NCBI GenBank assembly: GCA_029891385.1
Contig: CM057229.1
Span: 3,659,001-3,723,000, forward strand
Reading direction: 5' to 3'
DNA from: Erythroxylum novogranatense
Taxonomy: Eukaryota; Streptophyta; Magnoliopsida; Malpighiales; Erythroxylaceae
DNA length: 64,000 bases
This document shows positions 23,301 through 35,973 of the stretch, piece by piece. The position numbers and the translations under genes are program-made. The first letter of the stretch is position 1; every line of letters starts with the position of its first letter. The notes beneath the pieces are model-generated. The model was not told the origin of the DNA and did no database searches. It saw only the letters and a list, made by a program, of their open reading frames with translations.

Positions 23301-26192
23301 CTGTTCTCAAATCATAAAATCACTATCAAGATAAGTTCTATACTTCATTAGCCAATAGGTTGACAAAAAGCAATCAATGTGAAGGCATTGCCACCACATT
23401 GCAAGTAGAAAACAAAAACAGAAGTTGAAGAACAGAAAAGGAAAAACCTGATGTGCCGCGTCCTCCTCCATCTTCAAGTTCTAAGCCAGTAAAATTGTCA
23501 TAAAATGCCTGCAAATATGAGACCCATCAAATTCTTGCTGAATTTGCAATATTCACATTTCAAAATTGAAGAATGCAAATAGAAAGGAACATGATCTTTA
23601 AAACATTTTCAACAGGTTTAATATGCTCCAAGACAATTACCCCATAATGATGCCGTGAATGCATGACAACACGTGGAAGCACCACACGTGTAACCATCCT
23701 CCCAAGTTTTTCATCCATGACTTGTTCAGTAACCTGCATGTGAATACCCGATGAAAATGTAAGCTGCAGATTAACTTGAAAGATCTTCCAACACCAAATG
23801 AAGGAGACAAATAAAGAAATGCTAATCTTAAAATTCTAACCAATTTTAGAAGAATGTAGAACACCAAACAACCGTATCTCAAGTTAATGATATGTGACTA
23901 CAGTAACCATCATCAATATGATTATTTCTGTTATCTAGAGTCACTTTCTGGGAACGTATTGCATCACAACATGGTTTTTACCTGACTACGTCTTCTTTTC
24001 CTTTCATCCCTAAAGTGCACAAAGGCATGTGGATCAAAGCCAAGAACATGCATAACCTGGAAAAGTTAAGATATGCTAATCACTAAATTTGAAAAGACCA
24101 TAAACCCATTTCATTGATTGACAATCCAAATGACCTCGTGAATAAGGGTAGCTGAAAGTAGAGTCTCTGCTTCAGCTGTCAAATGGCGTGGAGCAACATT
24201 CACATGTCCTACAAAAATAAAGAGATTTCAGATTTCAAATATGCAAAAGGATATGATGCACTTTTAGATAACAGTTTCTCAAATGAGAAAACTACCAGCA
24301 ATTGCACGGCCCCATTGATCGCGTTCACAGGCCACTGCCCAAGCAAGAGTGTTGCCAGTGGTAGGTCTTGTAGTCACCAAAAGTACCAAATCTGCATCAG
24401 TCACACCCTCTAGCAATAATAAGAACATATGAAACGATTAGCACAAGATACGTAACAATCATCTGCCAACTGAGACAGAACAGAACCAAAAAAATTTCCA
24501 GAAGAAAAAACAAACACAGCAGTAATACCTTCCACATATTCACATGGAAGTTGGACACCTCCATCTTGTCCACAGGCAGAATATCCACTTAATCGCAAAT
24601 TACCCTTCACGGGCTCAACAGCTAATGCTCTCCTAAACCAATCAGCTGTTTGCCCTAGGGCCTGTTCAGAAGCATTTCAAGTAAGCATTCACTCGGAATG
24701 TATGAGCCTTCTTTGATCATGTTGGTTATTTTGGATTCAATAGCACAAAAAGATATGACAAGTATGCTCAGGGACCTAAAAAGCAGAAAAAATACCAATG
24801 AAATTCTGACAGTTCTAACCTTATGAAGACGGCTCCGTTTGTCCTCCCCAGATATATCATCCAAGGTGCAGTTATACCAGCAATCACCATAAATTGGGGG
24901 ATCCCCAACAGGATTACAAGAAGGAGAGCCAGGAAGAGTAGTCACGGGAGGCTCCCCGAGCTAGTAAACAAAGAAAACAAGCCCCGAATCAGATGTACAG
25001 CCATAACTCAGGAAAACACAATAGCGATAAAATTACTAGCTACACCTACTTTCACAATGTCACCAACTTTACGACAATCCCTATCAGGTGAGTGGCCAAC
25101 AGCATCATAGTTGAGGAAAATCCTAATAGGCTGCTTGGTGTCGATTTGCTGCACCGGAAAACTTGAAATACCAAGCAATGCTCTCCCTTTACTATGAAGG
25201 AGATCAGAAATTTCAGGCTGATCATAAACCTGAGGGGTAACAGAGTAAACTACACGACCAGGTCTTCGCCTTTGTTCAATTATCTGATCATGAATGCATG
25301 AATGAGATACAATATTTCCGCTTTCCTTCTCTACACCTTGCCATTGTACATGGTCCTTTTGACTTTTTGCATGAGAAACTTTAACACATAGGAATATGAG
25401 AAGAATCTGTCACGAAGAAAATGAGATCTTAGTAGGAGAAAAAAACAGAACAAGACACTGCCCGTAAACACAGTTTTGTCCATACATAGTACTTCTCAAC
25501 GAACACAAACTGGAAACTCAAGTTTAAAGGAAACGCAAAATACCCATCGTAACACCTTGCCAGAAAAGCAGTAGATCTAGTCACACCAAAGACATGAGCT
25601 ATTACCCTAACATAGGTAAACACTTAGAACTTAATAGAGCTCAATTGCGCTAGTAATGCCAAGTCTTCAAGATAAAATTCAGCTACCAAATCAGGCAAAA
25701 ACTATTTTCAACAGAAGGGAAAATTTGGAGATAAGAGAAAATGGAAAGAAAGTGATTCCAAAAGAGACATTCAGACAAAAATCAGCTCCTCCCAAATAGC
25801 CCAAACAAAGAGAAACAAGAATAGCAACAGTGTTTATGCTGAACCCATAACTTTCCTAATCAGACAAATAAACCCTAACCCCAGGTCTACCTATAAGACC
25901 CACGAGATTACTCCTGAGCATACGATCAAAATCCAAATTTACTTTCTATAATCTCAGTTTGTTGAGAACCAACATGGGACGGAAATATCACCATCCATAG
26001 CTCAGCTAAACCCTAAATCTTACATTTTTAAGAGCACGATGAATCAAAAGAAAACTATGAATCGATTGGAATTCTGAAAAAGAAATAGAAAGAGAGAGAA
26101 GAAGAGCTCACCTCGAAGACAACGACTGCAAATCTGAGCTTAGCATCTAACTTAGGTACGGTACATGACCTACACCGAGTTAATACCTCCAT
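20307..26192 (-). CDS. Leishmanolysin-like zinc metallopeptidase (family M8) with EGF-like repeats
   Basis: Seventeen coding exons, all with GT-AG junctions, give 861 residues: 26112-26192, 25050-25406, 24820-24960, 24529-24661, 24296-24409, 24135-24208, 23982-24056, 23641-23733, 23448-23508, 22869-23201, 22342-22468, 22157-22256, 21821-21890, 21579-21731, 21348-21443, 20667-20986, 20307-20564. A hydrophobic signal segment (21-40) is split by intron 1. The zinc motif HEVMHVLGF is at 299-307, split by an intron between E300 and V301. The third zinc His lies in the block [15 protein letters not shown] (H379). The C-terminal part has three Cys-rich EGF-like modules (about 610-700), then a Cys-rich tail without a membrane segment. 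The order matches the single plant leishmanolysin-like gene (Arabidopsis At5g42620, from memory). It is likely secretory. Substrates are unknown. Confidence 0.95.
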
Positions 26193-26590
26193 GAAATGCC
26201 AGCAACTCCGACACTAAAAAGCGTCGATTCCATCAAATAGCCGGAGACTTTCCGATCGGCTTCAACACCACGAAAAATCGCTGCCTCTTCTGCATTTCAA
26301 ATGCCAAAAGAAAAAAGAAAGAAAAAAAGAGAAGGCTTCTACAACTTGGAATCTCCCTCCAAATCTTCTCTCTACCGAAGCAAAATCAAATGAGGACAGA
26401 AAACGAGTAAAACTGAGGAATGGTCTTCGGTTAGCAGAACCAATTCATTGGAAAACCAGTAACATCTAACACGAACAATGACTTCATAATCCAAGGATTG
26501 TGTTCGATTTCTAACGGGTAAGATTAAACACTGACAGTGAACACACACACACCAACGTTTAAAGAGATGATTGAACTTCAAATCAACCGG
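26193..26590 (-). promoter_or_regulatory. 5' leader and promoter area of the M8 peptidase gene
   Basis: The minus strand upstream of the ATG at 26192 is pyrimidine-rich near 26290-26350 (ctttttttctttcttttt), as in many plant 5' leaders. Start site and control elements cannot be fixed by eye. Confidence 0.35.
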
Positions 26591-29500
26591 TTGGGCGTCG
26601 ATATAATATAATTGTCTTTTTCTTTTTATTTGTTTATTTTTTCATTACAACAGTTTTAATAATAACTTCTATTTCATTTTATTTAGGATTGGATTATCTA
26701 ATGCAGGTTATGGTTTTTTTTAATATTTATTAATTAACTTTTGTTGATTCTTAATTTTGTGTTATTATCCATATAAACTATAATCCCAGTACCCGTCACA
26801 CCGCAAACCTAAGATACTGATTTCATATAACTTCCAACGTATTTGGAATTTTGAAATTCAGTTATTTTCTGCTTAAAATTAGGACAAAACAGGTACAATT
26901 TAAATGGAATATAATTAATTAAGCGTAATTATCAAAATGGAATTCGTATTTATTTTTGGGATTAACTTGTTCATAGTTTTTTGCAATTAAATCATTAGAC
27001 ATAGAAATGGGTCTCTATGGCTTTTATTGCTTTGACAAGTTCGTACTGCGTTAAGCAATACCACAAAACGTGTGCGATCCCTTTCTCAATCAAATTTCAT
27101 GTTTAGCCATATGAGGCATGGTTAAAAGACCCTACTTATGGTAACTTCAACGATACATAAGTTTGGCTTTAATTAAAAATTCAACATTTTAAAAGTTAGA
27201 CAATAATTAAATTAATAAGACAAGATATTATTATAAAATTGATTAAAATTAAATATAATTAATTGAAAAAAGATTGTTAAATAAAATTAATTAGATTATT
27301 TTGATTTATAAAAATTGATTAATTTGTGAATATAAATTAATAATTAATAAAATGATCAATTTTAATAATAAAATTATTAAAATAAATTAAATCAATGATA
27401 ATAAATCTGACCTATGGGAAGGAAACTTCCTTCCAAAGTCAACTTAAGAAATGGAGATGACAGGTTGAGGTTGTCAATTCTATTAATAGAAACACTTGCT
27501 TTCAAAAATCAGTCAATATCTTCATTAAAAAGGTTAGCATCAGGATGCCCATTTTGTCCATATTAGTTAAAACTTGACATTTCAAACCTAATGGTGTAGG
27601 TTAGTTAAAACGTGAACGTTCGTTATATATGCAGTCATTTAAAATTTAAAGTTAGAGCTTTATCTTTCATAAAAAATTTACCCAATTTGAGCAAGAATTA
27701 ACCTTAAAAATAAATAACTTAAAAATATCTTTTTATAATTAAAACTTTTTAAAGATACTTGTGATTAAAAAATAAAAAATAAACTTTACATTTCTCGTTT
27801 CGTCGTGTGAATAAAAGCTAACTCTGAGGGGGCCAAACACCACCAAGCGGCATCGGTGTCAGTGACTTTAATTTGAAATGGTCCACACGATTCATTATTA
27901 TTGGTCCCACTGTAAATTGACTTTTTTTTTATAATTCATTAAGATTATACAAATTACTTTTTAGTTTTCTTTTTCATAATGTAATTTATAATATAATTAT
28001 GAAATTTTAATCAAAAATATTAAAATAAATACAATTGTTTTTACTAAAATATTTAAAACTCAATACATTTTAGATTTAATTTATGATTTTATTATTACTC
28101 AGAAATAGTACATCAACAACAATTCTGAAATTCAAAATTTGAGATGTCCAGTACTACACAACTTTACCTCTAATGAATAAATAAATTATTTCCGATTAAC
28201 ACACATGAAAAATTAATAAATATTACCCATAAAGGTTAAATTACGTTATTATTAATAACTTATAAATATTTTATTTAAAATATAAACTAAAATTAAGGAA
28301 AAATAAAAAAACAGTGAAGTTAGTTTCAATTCCTCACTTAAGGCTCTCTTTTATAGGAAGTCTTGAGATCAAGTCACCACAAATAAGGAGAGGGAAAATT
28401 TTCTCAATTGATGATCGTCTAGCTCCCTGAGCATGCTTCTTGGTCATACCTAATATATATCATTATATCTAATCCGAAATTCTGCAATAAAGCAAAATTT
28501 GAAGAGCTATAATAATATGCAATTTTATTCTTATGCAGTAAAAAAAAAAAAAAAAAAAAAAGAGATAACGAATGCCAAAAAAAATGGAGGATTCCTTAGC
28601 TTACCTATTAAACTAGGCTTCCTCCTTTCTAATAAAACTTCACTCGTACTATAGACTTCCCCCATTTTAGTTAGACTACAGCTCATCTTTTAACGTTAAA
28701 ATAAGCAAACACTTTCCTAAGTCCTGTATCTGTGTCTGACTGTCTTTCCAAAGAGTTGCTGTTTACGTATGTTTTAATGGGTTACAATGTTTTGCAACTA
28801 TGAGCGTAGGAATTCTACAAATTTAAGGTTTTATTTCAATGACCTGCTGAATATCCCTGGCTTCAACTTTTATGACTTAGGATTGCCTTCTTGGATAACC
28901 GACAGTAACTGGGAAGTTTCCCGGGAAATCTCTTTCAGTACACCATTTCTTTCTTTTTCACGACACTTATTATTATTAATTATTATAATATTTAATTAAT
29001 TTAATTGTAAAAATTTTAAATCGGTCTATTTTTTATTTAATTTTTAATTTAATTTATTTTTATTATTAAAATGTTTAATTTATTAATTAATTCGCCAATT
29101 TTATAAATTAAAATATAACAAATAATTCTCATTTATCACTTTTTAAATTAAACATCAAGTTTTCTTGCAATCGTATTTTAATATTTTAATTTTATTTAAT
29201 ATTTAACTGATTTTATGATAATTTAATACTGACTGAAACTTTTAAATTTTAAATTTTTCTAATTTTTAAATTACTTATTCAATTATTCCTAAATTTTTGA
29301 AACTTGCGAGAGGGTGAGAGGTTTAGATTTATTCGGAGGGAGCCTCCAAATGAAAGAGTAGACATAAAAGACACAAACTTGTGTTCTTTTTTTATATATT
29401 AATAAGGGATAAGTACTATAATAAGGAACAATCTCTTTATAATATAAAAGTAAAGTTGCGTATTATCAAACTTCTCGGAATATAATAGCCACAAGGTTTG

Positions 29501-29895
29501 AATGATGTAACAGGGACAAGGTTGAATGATACATATAAATATTAGTCCAAATTTGAATCTGTACTTTGTGTTTCTTGATCAGATAAACCCAGTAAGAATT
29601 TCTGGGTTTGACACGCCCAGAGCATGTTTGAGGAAGGTGTTTTTGAGTACAACGAGAATGCTTAACTGTTTATCCACGAGCTTTGGCCTCCTGCTCTCTT
29701 CAGACAAATCTGAAAATAGTTTGTCTAAGAATTAATTAGCAGCGAGGCTTCATGAGACAATTTTGTTTCCTTTCTATTGTGTCTCTACATTTTCTTTCAT
29801 TATTTATACCAAGACGACGACGTATTTTAATTAAATATTTAGGAAATTAATAATTTAAAATTAAATTAAAATTTCATATTTTTTTGATCGGAATA
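26591..29895. other. AT-rich gene-poor stretch
   Basis: I find no gene. Copies of the dispersed AT-rich repeat lie at about 27270-27395 (direct) and 28990-29120 (inverted). A poly(A) run of about 24 bases lies at 28540-28561. Short open frames at 28787-28999 and 29526-29735 show no family signature. Confidence 0.45.
28540..28561 (+). repeat. Poly(A) run
   Basis: An uninterrupted run of more than 20 adenines. It could be a retroposon tail, but no element body is recognisable upstream. Confidence 0.7.
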
Positions 29896-29899
29896 GAAA

Positions 29900-30125
29900 A
29901 GGATAGATACAAGCCTTAAGTTACTAGTCGGGAAAACGACACTCTTGATATATCATCTAATAAGATAGACAGACAATTTACAGGCGAGTTTTAAAATAGA
30001 TAAATGCTAAGTTCAAGTGAACTGACGTAGTTGGTTAGCCAATCCACAATTTTATTATCTCGATGATATACATATCTAACTTTCACAATCCAATCTCTAG
30101 CCGTTAAGTTTCGGATCTCTATTAT
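29900..30125 (-). pseudogene. LINE-type RNase H domain fragment
   Basis: The minus strand reads IRNLTARDWIVKVRYVYHRD, then NKIVDWLTNYVSS. This matches the end of the plant LINE-associated RNase H domain (R-x-W-x-V-x-H-V-x-R-E-x-N-x-x-A-D-x-L-A). A following DISRVSFSRLV resembles the usual short tail. Stops and substitutions are present. No reverse transcriptase is visible upstream on that strand, so this is a short truncated remnant. Confidence 0.7.
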
Positions 30126-31356
30126 CAGAAAATAAACTGAACTTGCTCAGCCAAAGAGGATGATAATATGCTAATTTCACTCTTCAATAGTGGAGATCCC
30201 ATGCAAGTTGTAATTATTTCTTAAATGAGTGAGATTAAAAATAATCTTCTGACGTAAGGTTGGTGGATGAAAAAGGTTGGCTCATGCCAAAGGAAGGTCT
30301 CTCAACTTGGACCTTCTAAAAGATAATATATAGTTAAAGAATCACCAACTTGGAATGCCCTCATGCTTAGTTTAATTAACGTAGCAGTTGGATTTGACAT
30401 TTATCTGACCACTAGTTTAGGTTATATTAAATGGTAATTTTCATAACCATTAGGTGACCAACTACAGCAACTGTTTAGGTTACGTAACTTTGATTCTTCA
30501 TAATAGTTTAATAATAATTAAAAAAAATTGCACACATCGCTGCATTGACTCTGCCTCACCTCCATTTTTGGTGGAAGGAAAAAGAAGAAGAGCTTTTGGT
30601 GTGCTGTTGGTGTAATCATTGAAAAAGTCGACTAAACTATGTGCTAGCTAGCTAGTTGCCGAGCCAAAACATGGAAAAGAACTACTCGTATGGTCAAAAA
30701 TTGCGCAGCAAAGCATCAATGAAAGTGACGATTCTGCTGCTTTCTGACTAGGCTGGTCCATGAATATATACTGATAGAAACTGTTCTTTAATGTTCACTT
30801 GCAACGTGCTGTGAATGGATAGGTTTCCAACCTTTTCGTAAAGCCAAATCAACACATATAGAATATAGTCATCAAAGGTAGGGTTGGCATCATATTTCTA
30901 ACTAAAATTAGAACTTCTCTTATTATTTTCAAAGATGTTAAATCGATTAAGAAGCTTTAACATAGGTTCAGTCAGGAAAAATGGCCTTTTGGGAAGTTCC
31001 ATTTCTTGCCAAGTCCACGTATATGTTGCATGATCCGAAATTTATGTTAGTGGATGCTTTAGTTAGTATATATGCACATGGTCCAGAACAGACCGACGTG
31101 GTATGTTTTTTTTTGGTTTCTTAAACTTGCAAAAGACCAAACCACATCAAACCCTACATCTCCGTCTGGTTTTCTTGGTAGGAAGATACTTGTAGCGGTC
31201 TAGGTTTACCCTCCGTCTTTTTTACTTCTTTCCTTTCTTACGTAAAGACGAAACTGATAATTGCAGATAGTTAAAGTACGAAAACATGGCACTCGTGGAA
31301 GGCGTTATTTCTATGGTAACAACTCTTCGGGTGCAAAGGACAAGTAGGTTTGGGAG
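30126..31356. other. Intergenic DNA without recognised features
   Basis: No coding frame over 60 codons looks like a gene, and I see no repeat beyond low-complexity AT tracts. Confidence 0.4.
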
Positions 31357-31500
31357 TGACCCTAAAGGAGTGTGGCCCGATAGTTGAGAGTGGAGCTTGA
31401 CTTTAGTTAAGTCTCATGTTCGATTTTATGCTAATCCCTCTTGTAAGAGTTTAGGGCAGTCGAAATTTTACATGTAGATAGAGAATTAATTGGGCCATCA
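31357..31500 (+). repeat. SINE-like (tRNA-derived) sequence
   Basis: gtggcccgatagttgagagt resembles a pol III A box (tRGCNNARNNGG). About 45 bases on, catgttcgattttatg resembles a B box (GGTTCGANNCC). A less AT-rich body follows. The spacing fits a tRNA-derived head. Boundaries are approximate and I found no target duplication. Confidence 0.5.
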
Positions 31501-31948
31501 ATGATGAAGTGTGCCCGCTTAATCCATCTATAAAATGATACACCAATTAGACCCTCAAAAAAATATGCCTACTTGACCCGTTTACGAGATTTTCCCGAAA
31601 AAAAATGTAGGAGTGGTTTAGGTCCCCTCTGACGAGTCCAACCCGAAAATAATTAAACTCAAGTTTTCGAAAGAGCTTTTCACTATATTTTCCAATAAGA
31701 TAAATGATTAACAGCACTTAATTTGTGGAAATAACAAGTCAGCAACGGTGACTTTAATGCTTGGAGCCCCACACCAAGTCAACTACTTCGACAACAAAGT
31801 CAAGCTTCCTGCGGAAATATAACTACAGTTCTGAACAAGAATCGAAAGAGTTAAATATAGAGTGGTTTGGAGTTCAAATTAGCCATGAAAATTTACTGAT
31901 AATAAAAAAAATGTAAGTAATTACCAACGAAAAAAATATAAACGTCAA

Positions 31949-34808
31949 TAATGTCATTTGGAAATATTAATTAAGCGGCAATAGAAATTTCTGTCGCTGA
32001 ATTCGGATAAAATGATTTATCGACGGTACAAACAATTTTGAATCTTTGTAATTTTTAAGACAACCCTTGTCCTTTTGATGCGTGCTTCCTCATTTGACTA
32101 TCTTTTATACAGAGAAGTGCCTTTCTTAGCTATGATAAGTTCTCCTAGTTGTAGATATATGTTAAAGATAAAGTGGTTCATTAAATTACTATAATAAGAA
32201 GTTTAAAGTTTAATTCGTATAAGGCTGTGATAAAATTGATATATAATAAAGATTAAATAAAATTATAAAATTTAAAATAAGGTTTGAAGAAGTAGATTAC
32301 ACTTAATAATGGAAAAGACTAAGTTTAAATGAAGGATAAGATTGTTAAACAAAATTAAATAATTTATTTTAGTTTGTGAAAATTAATTAATTTACAAAAC
32401 TTAATTAATAGATTAATTTTAATAATAAAGTTATTAAAGTTAACTAAAATAAAGAATAAAAATCAAATAAAAATTTAATTGTTTTAAAGTTTTATAATTG
32501 AATTGGTTGAATCGATTCTATACAGGCATTTGTCAATTATATGTAAAAAAAAGAAAAAAAAATCTCTTTAACAAAATAAGTGAATAGCACATTTTCAATT
32601 TCTATTTATCTTATGAAAACAAATTAAAAATTAAGTTTAGTGTCAATTTGTCTAAGTTAGAGATGTCAAGAGGCTGAGCTGGGTCTAGGCTGCTTCTGTC
32701 GGGCCCAGCCTATGGCCTGACTCAACCAAAGGTTTATCATATTTTTTAAAGAAAAATGTCAAAACAACGTTATTTTTGAAATATCGGTAAGGTCACGTTC
32801 GGTCAACTCAGGTTAAAATTAGATTAGGTCGGACTCTTTTTGACATTTCTAATCTAAGTAATTTGTATCATATAAAAAAATTTCATTGGTAATTTCATAA
32901 TCAAATCATACACGAAAATTTAAAGAAAGCACAACATATCTACACATACGGATAGGGTCTGTCGTTAATCTGAGCCGATCAACTCATAATTGAATGGTTC
33001 AATTCCCTTTAGAATCTTAGGTTAATCTTTCAAATTAGACCTAACCTAAAACTTGATTAAATTAAATTTAATTCATTAATTTCAAAACAAGTTTGAGTCT
33101 CTTTTTAGCGCATTTTGGTAAGGATGACAAGGTAAGCGTGACTTGAGGTACTTGAGCTCGAGCCCAAGCAAGCTCAATTGAGCACTACCGATATGAAGTC
33201 TAGTTTGTTATGACTTGAAATTTTTTATTTTTAAAATAAAAATAAAAATAACATCATTTTATTTTTAATTTTAGGTCAGACAAGTCAGGGCAGAGCCTAA
33301 GACCAATTTGTAACCTGTTTTTGTTTAACTTGAGACCCGACCCAATGTTTGGCCGAAAGGAAATTGCATGTCTTTCTCAAAGAGAGGGGAGAGAAATGGG
33401 GATTCAATTAAGGTAGCGAGATCACTTCCGGGTTGACTAGAAGAGGGACATTTTCCCTGGAGATAATGTCGTTTGGAAATATTAGTTTAGCAGCGGTAGA
33501 AATTTTCGTCGCTAAATTCGAACGAAATGATTTATCGGCGGTACAAACAGTCTTGAATCTTTGTGTTTTTTTAAGACAACTTTTGTCCTTTTGATGCATG
33601 CTTCCTCATTTTACTATCTTTTTATACAGAGAAGTGCCTTTCTTAGCTATGATAAGTTCTCCTAGTTTTAGATATATGTTAAAGGTAAAGTGGTTCATTA
33701 AATTACTATAGAAAAAAGTTTAAGGTTTAATTCGAATCAAAATTGATATATAATAAAGATTAAATAAAAGTATAGAATTTAAAATAAGGTTTGAAGAAGT
33801 AGATTACAATTAATAATGGAAAAGACTAAGTTTAAACGAAGAATAAGATTGTTAAACAAAATTAAATAATTTATTTTAGTTTGTGAAAATTAATTAATTT
33901 ACAAAACCTAATTAATCAATTAATTTTAATAATAAAGTTATTGAAGTTAAATAAAATTAAAATTAAAATCAAATAAAAATTATGATTGTTTTAAAGTTTT
34001 ATAATTGAATTGGTTGAATCGGTTCAAGACATTTGTCAATTTTTAATTACCTCTCATTATATGTAAATAAGAAAAAAATCTCTTTAACAAAGTAAGTGAA
34101 TAGCACATTTTCAATTTCTATCTATCTTATCAAAATAAATTAAAAATTAAATTTATTATCAATTTGTCTAAGTTAGAGATGTCAATGAGCCGAGTTGGGT
34201 CCGAGCTGATCCTGTCGGATCCCACCTGTGACCTGACTTGACAACGGGCTCACCATATTTTTTTAAAAAAACTATCAAAAATAACGTCGTTTCTGAAGTA
34301 ACGGTCAGGTCACAGTTGGTCAACCCAGGTCAAAATTCGATCAGGTTGGGCTCTTTTTGACATATCTAATTTAAGTAATATGTATCATATACAAAAAACT
34401 TATTGGTAATTTCGTAATCAAATCATACACGAAATTTTTTAAAAAAGCATGACATATACGGGTAGGGCTTGTCGTTAATTTGAGCCAATCAACTCTTAAC
34501 CGAATGGTTCGATTCCCTTTCAAATCTTAGGTTAATATTTCAAATTGGACCTAACCTAAAATTTGATTAAATTAAATTTCATTCATTCATTTGAAAAAGA
34601 GTTTGAGCCTCTTTTTGGCACATTTTGGTAAGGATGGCAGGGCAGCCCTAACTTGATGTACTTGCGCTCGAGCCTAAGCAGACCCAAAGTTTGGCCGAAC
34701 GAAAATTGCATGTCTTTCACAAAGAGAGGGAAGAGAAATGGGGATTTAATTAAGATAGCAAGATCACTTCCGGGTTGACCGGAAGAGGTACCTTTTCTCT
34801 GGAGATAA
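31949..34808. repeat. 1.5-kb tandem duplication (two units)
   Basis: Unit 1 (31949-33462) and unit 2 (33463-34808) both start ataatgtc[a/g]tttggaaatatta. They then run colinearly through gagaagtgcctttcttagct, gtggttcattaaattacta, aatagcacattttcaatttct and cctctttttgg/agc to gatcacttccgggttgac. Unit 2 lacks about 150 bases near its end (around 34680). The start of each unit (cgtcgctaaattcg, ttatcgacggtac) resembles CACTA subterminal motifs, so a transposon origin is possible. Each unit also contains one copy of the dispersed AT-rich repeat. No protein is encoded. Confidence 0.9.
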
Positions 34809-35973
34809 GCGGGATGAGCTAAACTAAACAAAAAATCGATTCGCTAATGCGACATTTCATGGATGATCGACACATTAGACCTGATCTGATGAATCTGGTT
34901 TGGTCTGGGTTAGGCCAAACCGGGCCAGATGTATCTGCCCTCCCTGCATCTAGGTACTAGAGTGTGCTGTTTGTATGCAATCAATATAAAATACAAGAAT
35001 AATAAATGCGTGACAGTCTTATCCCAAAGACTTCTGTTGAATTTACGCTATGTTGAAGATGGCGTGTTACTGTTTCTCCAGATGTGGCGTGTGATGTCTT
35101 GTCGAGGCAAGTGGTCACATGCGTGGAATCGAAGTTGATTAACTAATCGGCACAAAGAACCACAAATTTCCCGAGCTTCGTGGACAGGCATAGTTGTTGA
35201 CCAATCACATCATAAAAAGTGAGGCTGTCAGGGAGCACTGCAGGCCGGACCTGACCGGACCGCTACATTTATGGTTTTCTCGTTTACTGCATTGAATGAA
35301 TGTAACAGCGAACCTGTTCAAGTTGAAACATCATTTTCTTCCGACGGATAAAAAATGAATAAACAGTAACATCCTCGTATGATTTAATTTATCATATAGT
35401 TTAATCGACGTAACGCTTAAATAATCACATAACATACGACGTCGTATAGTTTACGAGAGGTAACACTTCACATCTAGATGATGTTGTGATTTCTAGAAAC
35501 GATAACAGCTAACGTGGTATGTGACATAATACAATAGATATCAAGCCATACGATACCGTTTTATCTGATATTTAATGTTTTAATAAAATATTAAAATATA
35601 TAATAATTTATTAATTAAATATTCTAAATAAATTAATTAACTTCGGCTGTGTGTCTATGCCATGGGTCGAGCTGTTTGGTCTTGTAGGCGATTCATCATC
35701 ACTTGGGCTAGGCTTTAAAAATACCCATTCTATCCCATTACTGGAAAGTCAAGGGCTTCCAAACCAAACCCAACTTTAGCTGAAGATTGAAATTGAACTA
35801 CTTTTTATTTTCTGTTCTTTTTGGTCTAAAGATTTACAAACTATTTCACTTGGCCTGCCTCCAGTTAGACAACTTCTATCAAAATCGAGTTATCGAATTC
35901 TTGAAGGGGGTGAAAAAAACAACCTTTGCTCTTGTATATTTGATTTAATACTCCAAGACTACCGAGTCCGGTC
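34809..35973. other. Intergenic DNA downstream of the uniporter gene
   Basis: I see no gene or clear repeat. The part from about 35760 to 35973 is likely the 3' untranslated region of the minus-strand uniporter gene. Confidence 0.4.

Noticed and set aside
28787..28999. 70-codon plus-strand open frame
   Set aside because: No recognisable motif, no neighbouring exons and AT-rich surroundings.
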